DNA of 64,000 nucleotides from Streptomyces sp. DH41 (GTDB taxonomy: Bacteria > Actinomycetota > Actinomycetes > Streptomycetales > Streptomycetaceae), in NCBI RefSeq assembly GCF_029813785.1, contig NZ_JARVKY010000002.1, positions 496,001-560,000 of the forward strand. Reading direction: 5' to 3'. This document shows, piece after piece, positions 55,050-64,000 of the stretch. The position numbers and the translations under genes are program-made. How positions within the stretch are numbered: position 1 is the first letter of the stretch; every line of letters begins with the position of its first letter. The notes below the pieces were generated by a model. The model worked only from the letters and a program-made list of their open reading frames with translations. It was not told where the DNA came from and made no database searches.

Positions 55050-56495
55050 CTACGGCAGCGCCCGGCAGAGCGCGTCCAGGGCCCCTGCCCAGGCGTGCTC
55101 GGGCGGGGTGCCGTAGCCGACGACGAGGGCGTCCAGCGGGGCGACGGCGGCCTCCGGGTGCCGGAACGTGGACAGGCCGTGGACCGCGAGTCCGTTCCAG
55201 GCGGCGGCCCGGACGGCCTGCTGCTCGGTGCCGGGGGGCAGTTGGAGGACGGCGTGCAGTCCGGCGGCGATACCGGTGACGCGCACCTCGGGGGCGCGCT
55301 CGGCGAGGGCGGCGACCAGGGCGTCGCGGCGGCGCCGGTAGCGCAGCCGGACGGCCCTGACATGCCGGTCGTAGCCGCCGGAGCCGAGGAACTCCGCGAG
55401 GGTCAGCTGGTCCAGGGCGCCCGGGGTGCGGCCCGCCATGCAGTCCATGGCGTCCTCGACGAGCGAGGGCGGCAGCACCAGCCAGCCCAGGCGCAGCCCG
55501 GGGGCCAGGGACTTGCTGGCGGTGCCCAGGTAGACGACGCGGTCGGGGTCCAGGCCCTGGAGGGCGCCGACGGGCTGTCGGTCGTAGCGGAGTTCGCCGT
55601 CGTAGTCGTCCTCCAGGACCAGCCCGCCGGTGCGGCGGGCCCAGTCGATCAGTGCCGTCCGGCGCTCGGGGAGCAGCGGGAGGCCCAGCGGGAACTGGTG
55701 GGAGAGCGTCAGCAGGGCGGCCTGGGCGGCGGCCGGGTCGGCGAGGGGGAGGGTGCCCCGGTCGTCGAACGGCAGCGGCGGCGTGTCGCAGCCCGCGCGC
55801 GTGAGCAGCCGGCGGTGGTGGGGCAGGCCGTAGGACTCGACCGCCACGGAGCGTGCTCCCCGCTGCCGCAGCAGTTCGGCGAGGACGCCGAGCCCGCCGA
55901 GGAAGCCGGCGCAGACGACGATCCTGTCCGGGTCGGCGTGCACGCCTCGGGCGCGGGAGAGGTAGTCGGCGAGCGCGGTGCGCAGTTCGGGGCGGCCGCG
56001 GGGGTCGCCGTAGCCGAGGGCCCGGTCGGGGGCGGTGGTCAGGGCGCGGCGGGCCGCCCGCAGCCACTGGGCCCGGGGGAACGACGCGAGTTCCGGCGTG
56101 CCGGGGACGAGGTCGTAGGCGGGCCGGCCCGGCTCACGCCGGTGCGGTGCCGGGTGGGACGGCGCCGGGCGGTGGTCGGGGGCGGCGGGCGTGCGGTCCG
56201 GGGTGGCGGGCGTGCCGTCCGGGATGGCGGGTGTGCGGTCGGCCACCCGGGTGCCGGATCCCTGGCGGGCGGCGAGCCAGCCCTCGGCGACCAGGTCGGC
56301 GTAGACCTCGGCCACCGTGTTGCGCGCCACGCCCAGGTCGGCGGCGAGCGAGCGCGAGGAGGGCAGCCGGGTGCCGGGAGCCAGCCGGCCGCCGCGGACG
56401 GCCTCGCGCAGGGCGTCGGTGAGGCCGCGGCGCAGCCCGGTGCCGGACCGGTCCAGGTGAAGGTCGACACCGAAAGTGGCCCATGATTTCCCCAT
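55050..56495 (-). CDS. MocR/PdxR-like GntR regulator with aminotransferase domain
   Basis: This 481-residue regulator has an N-terminal winged helix (RRGLTDALREAVRGGRLAPGTRLPSSRSLAADLG) and a linker of repeated (D)xTPAxP units (~108-130). A fold-type I aminotransferase domain follows, with the PLP lysine in GTASKSLAPGLRLGW. Such proteins sense PLP or amino-sugar-like ligands and control the divergent operon. Two direct TGGNCCAT repeats lie over its start. TATGGT 8 bases before the ATG suggests a leaderless mRNA. Confidence 0.92.
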   Translation of the reverse strand: MGKSWATFGVDLHLDRSGTGLRRGLTDALREAVRGGRLAPGTRLPSSRSLAADLGVARNTVAEVYADLVAEGWLAARQGSGTRVADRTPAIPDGTPATPDRTPAAPDHRPAPSHPAPHRREPGRPAYDLVPGTPELASFPRAQWLRAARRALTTAPDRALGYGDPRGRPELRTALADYLSRARGVHADPDRIVVCAGFLGGLGVLAELLRQRGARSVAVESYGLPHHRRLLTRAGCDTPPLPFDDRGTLPLADPAAAQAALLTLSHQFPLGLPLLPERRTALIDWARRTGGLVLEDDYDGELRYDRQPVGALQGLDPDRVVYLGTASKSLAPGLRLGWLVLPPSLVEDAMDCMAGRTPGALDQLTLAEFLGSGGYDRHVRAVRLRYRRRRDALVAALAERAPEVRVTGIAAGLHAVLQLPPGTEQQAVRAAAWNGLAVHGLSTFRHPEAAVAPLDALVVGYGTPPEHAWAGALDALCRALP

Positions 56496-56508
56496 GGAAA
56501 TGGACCAT
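56473..56508. promoter_or_regulatory. Direct-repeat operator of the MocR regulator
   Basis: TGGCCCAT at 56477-56484 and TGGACCAT at 56501-56508 are direct repeats 24 bases apart, spanning the regulator's start codon. MocR/PdxR proteins typically bind direct repeats in the divergent promoter region. Confidence 0.5.
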
Positions 56509-56541
56509 ACCCGTGGGCTGCCTCGCTTCTAGTCTCGAAGC

Positions 56542-57054
56542 ATGACGACGAACGAGAACATCACCGCCGCTTCCGACGCCTTCGCCCCCGAGGAGGCCCC
56601 CCGGCTGGAGTGGGCCAAGCACGCACCCGAGGTCTGGAAGGCGATGCTCCGGCTGGAGAAGGCGGCCAACCAGGGGCTGGACCCGAAGCTGAGGGAACTG
56701 GTGAAGATCCGTACCTCCCAGCTCAACCACTGCGCCTTCTGCCTGGACATGCACACCAAGGACGCCCTCGCGGCCGGTGAGAGCGTGGAGCGGATCGTGC
56801 AGCTGTCCGCCTGGGAGGAGTCGCGGCACTTCTACACGGAGAGGGAGCTCGCGGCGATCGAGCTGACCGAGGCGGTCACCGTCCTGACGGACGGTTTCGT
56901 GCCGGACGAGGTGTACGGGAAGGCCGCGAAGTACTTCGACGAGGCCGAGCTGGCCCAGCTGATCGCCGCGATCACGGTGATCAACGCCTGGAACCGGTTC
57001 GGCGTGACGTGCCGGCTGACGCCGGGCCACTACACCCCGGGGCAGCACGCGTGA
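56542..57054 (+). CDS. Carboxymuconolactone decarboxylase (AhpD-like) family protein
   Basis: This 170-residue protein has the AhpD-type redox motif CAFCLDMHTKDA (CxxC with a His five residues on) in a helical fold. Members act as alkylhydroperoxidases or as small decarboxylases. TAGTCT lies 6 bases before the ATG, so translation may be leaderless. It overlaps the next gene by GTGA and is divergent from the MocR regulator, which probably controls it. Confidence 0.92.
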   Translation: MTTNENITAASDAFAPEEAPRLEWAKHAPEVWKAMLRLEKAANQGLDPKLRELVKIRTSQLNHCAFCLDMHTKDALAAGESVERIVQLSAWEESRHFYTERELAAIELTEAVTVLTDGFVPDEVYGKAAKYFDEAELAQLIAAITVINAWNRFGVTCRLTPGHYTPGQHA

Positions 57055-57776
57055 CCGTGGGCAAGGCGGACCGCTTCCGGGCCCTCCATCACGGCCGCGC
57101 CCCGGGCGACCCCCTCGTGCTGCCCGGCCCCTGGGACGCGGCGAGCGCCCGCGTCTTCGCCGAGGCCGGGTTCCCGGCGCTCGCGACGCCCAGCGCGGGC
57201 GTGGCGGCGTCGCTGGGGTACGAGGACGGGGCGACCCCGGCCGACGAGATGTTCGCGGCCGTCGCGCGGATCGCGCGGGCCGTGGACGTTCCCGTGTCGG
57301 CGGACGTCGAGGACGGGTACGGACTGGCGCCGAAGGAGCTGGTGGAGCGGCTGCTGGAGGCCGGCGCCGTGGGCTGCAACCTGGAGGACTCCGCCGACGG
57401 CGTGCTCAAGGACCCGCACGAGCACGCCGAGTGGCTGGCCGAGGTGCGGGCGGCGGCCGGGGACCGGCTCTTCGTCAACGCCCGGGTCGACACGTTCGTC
57501 AGGGGCGTCGACGACCCGGAGGCGGCGATCGAGCGGGCCGCGCTGTACGTCGCCGCCGGCGCCGACTGCGTGTACCCGATCTTCGCCCCGGTCGGTGTAC
57601 TGCCGTCGCTGCGGGCCGGGATACAGGGGCCGGTCAACGTGGGCGCGCTGCCCGGGGAAGGCCCCTCGCCCGCCGAACTCGGCGAACTCGGGGCCACCCG
57701 CGTCACGTTCGGACCGGGACTCCAGCGGCGTGCGGCGCGTGCGCTGCGGGAGATCGCGGCCGGACTCGCGAAGTGA
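57051..57776 (+). CDS. Isocitrate lyase/PEP mutase family protein
   Basis: This 241-residue (alpha/beta)8 barrel protein has LPGPWDAASARVFAEAGFPA, TPSAGVAASLGYEDG and the metal-binding segment PVSADVEDGYG. The active-site loop with KKCGH of true isocitrate lyase is not present, so it belongs to the broad methylisocitrate lyase/oxaloacetate-hydrolase-like group. It is translationally coupled to the AhpD-like gene, and both are likely MocR-controlled. The substrate is unknown. Confidence 0.9.
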   Translation: MTVGKADRFRALHHGRAPGDPLVLPGPWDAASARVFAEAGFPALATPSAGVAASLGYEDGATPADEMFAAVARIARAVDVPVSADVEDGYGLAPKELVERLLEAGAVGCNLEDSADGVLKDPHEHAEWLAEVRAAAGDRLFVNARVDTFVRGVDDPEAAIERAALYVAAGADCVYPIFAPVGVLPSLRAGIQGPVNVGALPGEGPSPAELGELGATRVTFGPGLQRRAARALREIAAGLAK

Positions 57777-57779
57777 GGG

Positions 57780-58730
57780 TCAGGGCAGCCACTTCTTCCA
57801 GACGGACTCGTGGCTGTCCACCCACTTCTTCGCCGCCTCGTCGGGCCGCATCTTCTGCTCGGCGATCATCAGGGAGACCTGGTTCTGGTCCTCGGTCGTC
57901 CACGTGAAGTCCTTCAGGAACTCCGCCGCCTCGCCGCCGTTCTCCGCGAAGTCGGCGTTGAGGTACTTCTGCAGCTCGGTGACCGGGTAGGCGCAGTCGA
58001 CCTTCGCCGGGTCGGCGTCGCAGCCCTCCTCGTACGGCGGCAGCTTCACCTCGGTCATCGGCACCTTCTCGAAGAGCCACTGGGGGGTGTACCAGTAGCT
58101 CAGGAAGGGCTTCTTCTCCTTGGCGAACTGCTGCATCTGGGTGATCTGGGCGGCCTCGGAGCCGGCGAAGACGACCTTGTAGTCCAGGTCGAGGTTCTCC
58201 ACCAGGGCCTTGTCGTTGGTGACGTAGGACGGAGAGCCGTCCATCAGCTGGCCCTTGTCGCCGCTCTCCGCGGTGCGCAGCAGCTCGGCGTACTTGTTCA
58301 GGTTCTTCCAGTCCGTCACGTCCGGGTGCTTCTTCGCGAAGTACGTCGGGACGAACCAGCCGATGTGCCCGGTGACGCCGAGGTCGCCGCCGGGGGCGAT
58401 GGTCTTCTTGTCCTCGACGTAGCGCTGCTCCTGCTCGGGGTGGCCCCAGTCCTCCAGGATGGCGTCGACGCGGCCCTGGCTGAGCGCGTCCCAGGCGGGG
58501 ACCTCGTCGACCTGGACGGTGTCGACGCGGTAGCCGAGCTCGTGCTCCAGCAGGTACTGGGCGACGGCCACGTTGGCCTGGGCGCCCACCCAGGACTGCA
58601 CGGACAGGGTGACGGTCTTGGCGCCCTGGGCATTGGCGTACGGGGACGCCTGCTTGGTCATGTCGGCGGCGCCGCAGCCGGTGGCCAGCACCAGCACGGC
58701 CACGGCTGCCGTGATCCGCTTGCGTGACAT
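57780..58730 (-). CDS. Glycine betaine/proline-type ABC substrate-binding lipoprotein
   Basis: This 316-residue lipoprotein has a signal ending ATGC (Cys19-20) and an OpuAC domain. KTVTLSVQSWVGAQANVAVAQYLLEHELGY and the Trp-rich sites GHIGWFVPTYF and SYWYTPQWLFEKV suit a quaternary-amine cage. It captures glycine betaine, choline or similar. It is the last gene of a five-gene minus-strand operon, right after the permease. Upstream choline-oxidising enzymes point to choline as one ligand. Confidence 0.93.
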   Translation of the reverse strand: MSRKRITAAVAVLVLATGCGAADMTKQASPYANAQGAKTVTLSVQSWVGAQANVAVAQYLLEHELGYRVDTVQVDEVPAWDALSQGRVDAILEDWGHPEQEQRYVEDKKTIAPGGDLGVTGHIGWFVPTYFAKKHPDVTDWKNLNKYAELLRTAESGDKGQLMDGSPSYVTNDKALVENLDLDYKVVFAGSEAAQITQMQQFAKEKKPFLSYWYTPQWLFEKVPMTEVKLPPYEEGCDADPAKVDCAYPVTELQKYLNADFAENGGEAAEFLKDFTWTTEDQNQVSLMIAEQKMRPDEAAKKWVDSHESVWKKWLP

Positions 58731-58731
58731 C

Positions 58732-60675
58732 TCAGGCTCCCTTCCTCGTACGGCGTTCGGTCGGCTGGGTGACCCGGTCGAGCATCAGGCCGAGGCAGAC
58801 GATCGCCGCGCCGGCCACCAGACCGGTCGCCAGGTCGCCCTGGGCCAGGCCGAAGACGACCTGGTAGCCGAGCGCGCCACCGCCGACCAGGCCGCCGATG
58901 ATGACGACGGCGAGGACGAGGACGACGCCCTGGTTGACGGCGAGCAGCAGGGACCGGCGGGCCAGCGGGAGCTGGACCTGCCGCAGTTGCTGCCCGCTGG
59001 TGGCGCCGAGCGAGCGGGCCGACTCCATGGCGGCCGGGTCGACCTGGCGCAGCCCCTGGGCGGTGATGCGGACGACGGCCGGGAGGGCGTAGACGACCGC
59101 GGCGGCCACGGCGGGGGCGCGGCCCACGCCGAAGAGGGCGACGACCGGGATCAGGTACACGAACTGCGGCATCGTCTGGAAGACGTCCAGGACGGGCCGC
59201 AGCGCGCGCTCGAAGCGGTCGCTGCGGGCGGCGGCGACGCCCGCAGCGAAGCCGATGACCAGGGTCACGGCGACGGCCGCCAGGACCTGCGAGAGCGTGT
59301 CCAGGGACGGGTTCCACACGCCGAGCACGCCGATCGCGGCCATGGCGAGGACGGCGGTGAGCGCGGTGCGCCAGGTGCCGATCAGCCACGCGAGGGCGGC
59401 GACGACGAGCAGTACGGACCACCAGGGCAGCCACTGGAGGCCGTCCCGGAGCGGGTTGAGGACCCCGCTGGTGAAGTGGGCGGCCCAGTCGGCGGTGCCA
59501 CCGACGACGGGCACGCCGGAGTACAGGTGGGCGGTCATCCAGTCGACGGCCCGGTTGACGGGCTCGGCGATGTCCACCTCCCACGCGTCGGGCCAGTCGA
59601 GGAACCCGGCGATCCGTCCGGCGACCGCGACGGCAGCGGCGGCGGCCACGACGTACAGCCAGGTCAGCGGCGACTTCCCGGTCTCACCGAGCCGCTCCCC
59701 CGCCGCGCCGGTGACGCGGTCGAGGACGACGGCGAGCAGCACGATCGGGATGCCGGCCGCGAGCGCCGCGCCCACGTCGACCGAGGCGAGGGCCTGGTAG
59801 ACGCGGTCGCCGAGGCCGCCGGCGCCGATGACGGAGGCGATGACGGCCATGGAGAGCGCCATCATGATCGTCTGGTTGACGCCGAGGAGGAGTTCCTTGC
59901 GGGCCAGCGGGATGCGGGCGGTCAGCAGCCGCTGGCGGGCGGTGGTGCCGAGCGACTCGACGGCCTCCAGCACCTCCTTGTCGGCGCCGCGCAGGCCGAG
60001 GGCGGTGAGCCGGGCCATGGGCGGGGCGGCGTAGACGACGGTGGCCAGGACCGCGGCGGGGACGCCGATGCCGAAGACCAGCACGACGGGCAGGAGGTAG
60101 GCGAAGGCGGGCAGCACCTGCATGGTGTCGAGCACCGGGCGCAGGACGCGGTCCATCCGGTCGGACAGGCCGGCGGCCAGGCCGAGCAGGGCGCCGACGA
60201 CGACCGACGCGAGGACGGCGACGACCATGAGCGCGAGGGTCTGCATGGTCGGCACCCACATGCCGAGCAGGCCGCAGGCCAGGAACGCGGCCGCGGTGCC
60301 GAAGGCCAGCCTCACTCCGGCCACGCGCCAGGCGATCAGGGCGCCGATCGCGGTGACCCCGGCCCAGCCGACGGCGAGGAGGGCGAGGTACACGGCGCGT
60401 ACGGCGATGACGACGACGTTGCTGACGTGGCCGAAGAAGTAGAGGAACAGCGGGTGGCTGTCGCGGTTGTCGATGATCCAGTCGCTGGCCTTGCCGAGCG
60501 GTTCGGAGACGTCGACGGTGAGGGCGGACGGCCAGGTGGTGCCGCCCCACTGGGTCACGGCGACGGGGACGAGGATCGCGGCGGCGACGGCGAGGGTCAG
60601 GAGCTTGCGTACGGCGGGGTGGGTGAGGATGCCCGGCGGGGCGGTCTTTCGGGCTGTTGCCGTGAGCGTTGCCAT
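58732..60675 (-). CDS. Glycine betaine/choline ABC transporter permease, two domains fused
   Basis: This 647-residue protein has two OpuAB-like permease halves in one chain, each with its own EAA loop (ARQRLLTARIPLARKELLLG and TSGQQLRQVQLPLARRSLLL). Each ABC importer needs two permease domains, so this gene supplies both. Total membrane segments are about 12-14. It overlaps the ATPase gene by one base. The two halves have diverged considerably, so the duplication is old. Confidence 0.92.
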   Translation of the reverse strand: MATLTATARKTAPPGILTHPAVRKLLTLAVAAAILVPVAVTQWGGTTWPSALTVDVSEPLGKASDWIIDNRDSHPLFLYFFGHVSNVVVIAVRAVYLALLAVGWAGVTAIGALIAWRVAGVRLAFGTAAAFLACGLLGMWVPTMQTLALMVVAVLASVVVGALLGLAAGLSDRMDRVLRPVLDTMQVLPAFAYLLPVVLVFGIGVPAAVLATVVYAAPPMARLTALGLRGADKEVLEAVESLGTTARQRLLTARIPLARKELLLGVNQTIMMALSMAVIASVIGAGGLGDRVYQALASVDVGAALAAGIPIVLLAVVLDRVTGAAGERLGETGKSPLTWLYVVAAAAAVAVAGRIAGFLDWPDAWEVDIAEPVNRAVDWMTAHLYSGVPVVGGTADWAAHFTSGVLNPLRDGLQWLPWWSVLLVVAALAWLIGTWRTALTAVLAMAAIGVLGVWNPSLDTLSQVLAAVAVTLVIGFAAGVAAARSDRFERALRPVLDVFQTMPQFVYLIPVVALFGVGRAPAVAAAVVYALPAVVRITAQGLRQVDPAAMESARSLGATSGQQLRQVQLPLARRSLLLAVNQGVVLVLAVVIIGGLVGGGALGYQVVFGLAQGDLATGLVAGAAIVCLGLMLDRVTQPTERRTRKGA

Positions 60676-61874
60676 CAGACCGGCTCCTCGCTGGTGGCGG
60701 GGGGCGGGGTGGTCGGCTTGCGGCGCTGGGCCGGTGCCGCCGCTGCGGCACGACTGCCCGCAGCCGCGGCGGTCGCGTCGGCTGCGGCCGCGTCAGCCGT
60801 GCCCGCCGTGCCCGCCACCACCGACAGCAGGGCGTTCGCGTCGACCACGCCCAGGCAGCGGCCGTCGTCCATCACGCGGGCCGGGGAGCCGGCGCGGGCG
60901 ACGGCCTCGATGGCCTCGGACACGGTGGCGCCGGGCCGGAGCGCGGGGCCGGTGCCGGCCTCGTCGGCCGAGGAGGCGGGGCGCATGGCCGTACGGACGG
61001 TGAGGACCTGCTCGCGGGGCACGTCGCGGACGAACTCCCGGACGTAGTCGTCGGCGGGCGAGCCGACGATCTCCTCCGGGGTGCCGAGCTGGACCACACG
61101 GCCGTCGCGCATCAGGGCGATGCGGTCGCCGAGCTTGAGGGCTTCCTGGAGGTCGTGGGTGATGAAGACCATCGTGCGGCCCTCCTCGCGGTGCAGCCGG
61201 ACGACCTCCTCCTGCATGTCCCGCCGGATCAGCGGGTCGAGCGCGCTGAACGGCTCGTCGAAGAGCAGCACCTCGGGGTCGACGGCGAGGGCGCGGGCGA
61301 GGCCGACGCGCTGGCGCTGGCCTCCGGAGAGCTGGCCGGGGCGTCGGTGTTCCAGGCCCTCCAGGCCGACCTTGGCGACGATGGCGGCGGCGCGCTCGCG
61401 GCGCTCGGCGCGGCCCACGCCCTGGACCTCCAGGCCGTACGCCACGTTGTCCAGGACGGTGCGGTGCGGGAGCAGGCCGAAGTGCTGGAAGACCATCGCG
61501 GCACGGTGGCGGCGCAGTTCGCGCAGCCGGGACCTGTCCATGGCACGGACGTCCTCGCCGTCGATGGCGATGGCGCCCGCGGTCGGCTCGATCAGCCGGG
61601 TCAGGCAGCGTACGAGGGTGGACTTGCCGGAGCCGGACAGGCCCATGACGACGAAGACCTCGCCCTTGCGCACGTCGAAGGAGACGTCCGCGACGGCGGC
61701 CGTGCAGCCGGTGCGCGAGCGCAGCTCGGCCGGGCTCAGGGCGCTCAGTTCGGGGTCGGCGGGGATCCGGGCGGCCTTCGGGCCGAAGACCTTCCACAGG
61801 CCGTCCACGGAGAAGACGGGAGCGGTGGACTCGTCGGTGCCCGGCGGCGTACTGGCGCTGGTGGCGGTACTCAT
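60675..61874 (-). CDS. Glycine betaine/choline ABC transporter ATPase with CBS-like tail
   Basis: This 399-residue ATPase has Walker [10 protein letters not shown], the signature [14 protein letters not shown], Walker [14 protein letters not shown] and the switch His in [12 protein letters not shown] ~55-residue CBS-type segment ([25 protein letters not shown]) and an Ala/Pro-rich tail follow. CBS domains in OpuA ATPases sense ionic strength, so osmotic gating is possible, although one of the usual two copies is reduced. It overlaps the choline dehydrogenase stop by 4 bases. Confidence 0.93.
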   Translation of the reverse strand: MSTATSASTPPGTDESTAPVFSVDGLWKVFGPKAARIPADPELSALSPAELRSRTGCTAAVADVSFDVRKGEVFVVMGLSGSGKSTLVRCLTRLIEPTAGAIAIDGEDVRAMDRSRLRELRRHRAAMVFQHFGLLPHRTVLDNVAYGLEVQGVGRAERRERAAAIVAKVGLEGLEHRRPGQLSGGQRQRVGLARALAVDPEVLLFDEPFSALDPLIRRDMQEEVVRLHREEGRTMVFITHDLQEALKLGDRIALMRDGRVVQLGTPEEIVGSPADDYVREFVRDVPREQVLTVRTAMRPASSADEAGTGPALRPGATVSEAIEAVARAGSPARVMDDGRCLGVVDANALLSVVAGTAGTADAAAADATAAAAGSRAAAAAPAQRRKPTTPPPATSEEPV

Positions 61875-63403
61875 CGGGCGTCACCGCCGATCAGCTCGAC
61901 GGCGCGCTCGCCGACCATGAGGACGCCGATCATCGGGTTCACGGCGGGCATGGCGGGGAAGACGGAGGCGTCCGCGACGCGGATGCCCTCCAGGCCGCGG
62001 ACGCGCAACTCGGGGTCGACGACGGCCTGCTCGTCGGTGGCGGCGCCCATCTTGCAGGTGCCCGCCGGGTGGTAGACGGTGTGGGCGACCTTGCGGGCGT
62101 ACTCGCTCAGCTCCTCGTCGCCGGTGACGTCCGGGCCGGGGCAGACCTCGCGCTTGAGCCAGCCTGCCAGCGGCTCGGTCCTCGCGACCTCGCGGGCGAT
62201 CTTGATGCCGTCGACGAGGGTGCGGCCGTCGTGGTCGTCCTCGTCGGTGAAGTAGCGGAAGTCCAGGGCGGGCTTCACGGACGGGTCGGCGCTGGTCAGG
62301 TAGAGCCGGCCGCGGGACTTCGGCTTGGGGATGTTCGGGGTCATCGAAACGCCGAACTCCGGGCGTTCGTAGCCGAGGCGCTCCGGGTTGTCCGTGAACG
62401 GGATCTGGTAGAAGTGGAACATCAGGTCGGGGCCCGGGTGTTCGGGGTCGCGGCGCACGAACAGACCGGCGTCGGAGTCCATCGCGGAGTTGTCCGGGAT
62501 GGGGCCGTCGGTCTCCCACACGATCACCGACTCGGGGTGGTCGAGCAGGTTCTCGCCGACCCCGGGCAGGTCGAGCGCCACGGGTATGCCGAGGGCTTCG
62601 AGGTCCTCACGGGGGCCGATGCCCGAGTGCAGCAGCAGGCGGGGCGAGTCGACCGCGCCGGCGCAGAGTACGACCTCGTTCCGCGCCCGGACGAGGATCT
62701 CCTCGCCGTCCTTGGTGCGGACGTGGACGCCCTCGGCGCGGGTCCCGTCGAGCTGGAGCTTGTACGCCCAGGTCTCCAGCATGATCGTGAGGTTGGGCCG
62801 CTCGTCCATCACGGGGTGCAGGTACGCCACCGAAGCCGACGACCGCTTGTTGTTCTCGGGGTGGTAGGCGAGGTCGAAGAAGCCGACGCCCTCGGTGAAC
62901 GGCTTCTTGTTGAAGCCCTCGACGCGGGGCACCTCCAGGGCCTTCTGCGCGGAGTCGACGAAGTCGCGGGCGATGGCGTTCCGGTCCTTCTCGTCGACCG
63001 GGACGATGTTGTTCTTGAGGCGCGCGTAGTACGCCTCCATCGGCACCGCGCCCCAGCCCTCGGCGCCGGCCGCCTCCCACTCGTCCCAGTCGGACGGCAG
63101 CGGCTTGAAGGCGATGAGGGTGTTGTGGGAGGAGCAGCCGCCGAGCACCCGTGCGCGGCTGTGCCGGATGTGCGAGTTGCCGCGTGGCTGTTCGGTGGTG
63201 GGGTAGTCGTAGTCCAGCTCCCCGCCGAGCAGGCCCATCCAGCGGCGCAGGGTGAGCACGTCGTCGCGGCCGACGTCGCTGGGGCCGCCCTCGATGACGG
63301 CGACGGTGACGTCCGGGTTCTCGGTGAGGCGGGAGGCGATCACCGATCCCGCGGTGCCGCCGCCGATGACGACGTAGTCGTAGACATGGGTGGTCTCGGG
63401 CAT
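61871..63403 (-). CDS. betA: GMC oxidoreductase, choline dehydrogenase
   Basis: This 510-residue FAD enzyme has the N-terminal [17 protein letters not shown] site, the GMC signature [20 protein letters not shown] and the C-terminal [10 protein letters not shown] motif with the catalytic His. It oxidises choline to betaine aldehyde. Between an aldehyde dehydrogenase gene and an OpuA-type importer, the choline assignment is well supported, although other alcohols remain possible. It starts 57 bases after the aldehyde dehydrogenase. Confidence 0.92.
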   Translation of the reverse strand: MPETTHVYDYVVIGGGTAGSVIASRLTENPDVTVAVIEGGPSDVGRDDVLTLRRWMGLLGGELDYDYPTTEQPRGNSHIRHSRARVLGGCSSHNTLIAFKPLPSDWDEWEAAGAEGWGAVPMEAYYARLKNNIVPVDEKDRNAIARDFVDSAQKALEVPRVEGFNKKPFTEGVGFFDLAYHPENNKRSSASVAYLHPVMDERPNLTIMLETWAYKLQLDGTRAEGVHVRTKDGEEILVRARNEVVLCAGAVDSPRLLLHSGIGPREDLEALGIPVALDLPGVGENLLDHPESVIVWETDGPIPDNSAMDSDAGLFVRRDPEHPGPDLMFHFYQIPFTDNPERLGYERPEFGVSMTPNIPKPKSRGRLYLTSADPSVKPALDFRYFTDEDDHDGRTLVDGIKIAREVARTEPLAGWLKREVCPGPDVTGDEELSEYARKVAHTVYHPAGTCKMGAATDEQAVVDPELRVRGLEGIRVADASVFPAMPAVNPMIGVLMVGERAVELIGGDAR

Positions 63404-63460
63404 GGGGGTACTCCAGAGGGTGAGCGGTCGGGGAGCCGGGCGGGCTGGGGCTGAGCCCGG

Positions 63461-64000
63461 TCAGCCGGCGAACCAGCGGACGGGCTTCGGGGCGAGGTTC
63501 TGGTAGACGTGCTTGCTCTCGCGGTACTCGGCGAGGCCCGCGGGGCCCAGTTCGCGGCCGACGCCGCTCTTGCCGAAGCCGCCCCACTCCGCCTGCGGGA
63601 GGTAGGGGTGGAAGTCGTTGATCCAGACGGTGCCGTGCCGGAGCCGGCCCGCGACCCGGCGGGCCCGTCCCGCGTCGGCGGTCCAGACGGCACCGGCCAG
63701 ACCGTACTCGGTGTCGTTGGCGAGGGCTACGGCCTCGTCCTCGGTACGGAAGGTCTCGACGGTGAGCACCGGTCCGAAGACCTCCTCCCGTACGACCTTC
63801 ATCTCGCGGTGGCAGTGGTCGAGGAGGGTCGGCTCGTAGAAGTAGCCGCTCTCCGGCCGCTGGGGAGACGGCTCGGGGCGCTTGCCGCCGCAGCGCAGCT
63901 CGGCGCCCTCGGCCAGCGCGGAGGCGACGTAGTTCTCGGTCTTGGCGCGCTGCTGCTCGGAGACGAGCGGGCCGCACTCGACGCCGTCCTCGGTGCCGCG
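63461..64000 (-). CDS. Aldehyde dehydrogenase (betaine aldehyde type), partial
   Basis: This is the C-terminal ~179 codons of an NAD-dependent aldehyde dehydrogenase; the N-terminus lies beyond 64000. FGPVLTVETFRTEDEAVALANDTEYGLAGAVWT, TVWINDFHPYLPQAEWGGFGKSG and GLAEYRESKHV are typical. The catalytic Cys region is outside the window. Reading stays open to the edge from codon 64000 inward. It would convert betaine aldehyde to glycine betaine. It is the first visible gene of the operon. Confidence 0.92.
   Translation of the reverse strand, partial: RGTEDGVECGPLVSEQQRAKTENYVASALAEGAELRCGGKRPEPSPQRPESGYFYEPTLLDHCHREMKVVREEVFGPVLTVETFRTEDEAVALANDTEYGLAGAVWTADAGRARRVAGRLRHGTVWINDFHPYLPQAEWGGFGKSGVGRELGPAGLAEYRESKHVYQNLAPKPVRWFAG

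Overview
The window is high-GC actinobacterial DNA. Codon third positions are almost all G or C, GTG starts are common, and many genes carry AGGAG-type ribosome sites. Gene content and order match the central chromosome of Streptomyces, and the order resembles the S. coelicolor/S. lividans region around SCO4830-SCO4885. That match is from memory, not from a search. I saw no tRNA, rRNA or CRISPR array.

Layout. (1) 1-3001: part of a BMP-type (basic membrane protein, probably nucleoside) ABC importer, with an ATPase cut by the window edge and two paralogous substrate-binding lipoproteins. A shared palindromic motif lies upstream of all three. (2) About 3255-5127: a complete-looking IS200/IS605 element with divergent tnpA and tnpB and a hairpin at each end. 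Its right end coincides with the stop codon of an M20 amidohydrolase. (3) 6920-7513: a secreted ALF-repeat protein. (4) 7595-19038: a cell-surface glycan locus for a nonulosonic acid of the Kdn/sialic type. It encodes a NeuB-type synthase, a fused CMP-transferase/HAD phosphatase, several glycosyltransferases including two with bacterial sialyltransferase-like motifs, an acyltransferase and two methyltransferases. In S. coelicolor this locus is associated with teichulosonic acid of the cell wall. (5) 19023-21164: a TetR repressor divergent from an FAD monooxygenase, with two operators between them.

(6) 21177-24590: a Uma2 protein, a methylmalonyl-CoA mutase catalytic subunit and an L,D-transpeptidase. 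(7) 24737-30837: two tandem pairs of ECF sigma factor and membrane-anchored partner, the first partner apparently frameshifted, followed by four small hypothetical genes. (8) 30950-36980: a secreted GH20 hexosaminidase, an OHCU-decarboxylase-like protein and the sdhCDAB operon, which ends in a strong terminator. (9) 37146-45678: a second Uma2 protein, two TM2 proteins, a DUF2752 protein, a TetR-controlled small membrane protein, a metallophosphoesterase, an SCO4848-family membrane protein, a D-Ala-D-Ala carboxypeptidase and a BrkB/YihY protein.

(10) 45633-49883: a DPA-type polyprenyl-pentose module (GtrA, UbiA-type phosphoribosyltransferase, PAP2 phosphatase, DprE1-like oxidase, DprE2-like reductase). 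(11) 49927-57776: a 2'-5' RNA ligase-like protein, trpS, glyA with an upstream ZTP riboswitch, a glutathionylspermidine synthase-like protein with a lipoprotein, and a MocR regulator divergent from a CMD/PEP-mutase pair. (12) 57780-64000: a choline-to-glycine-betaine operon with aldehyde dehydrogenase, choline dehydrogenase and an OpuA-type ABC importer with a fused double permease.

The region reads as core chromosome with one clear insertion, the IS200/IS605 element. Its least ordinary points are that IS junction, the Kdn-like glycan locus, the apparent frameshift in the sigma-partner gene, a possible AUC start codon, and several genes whose promoter spacing predicts leaderless mRNAs.
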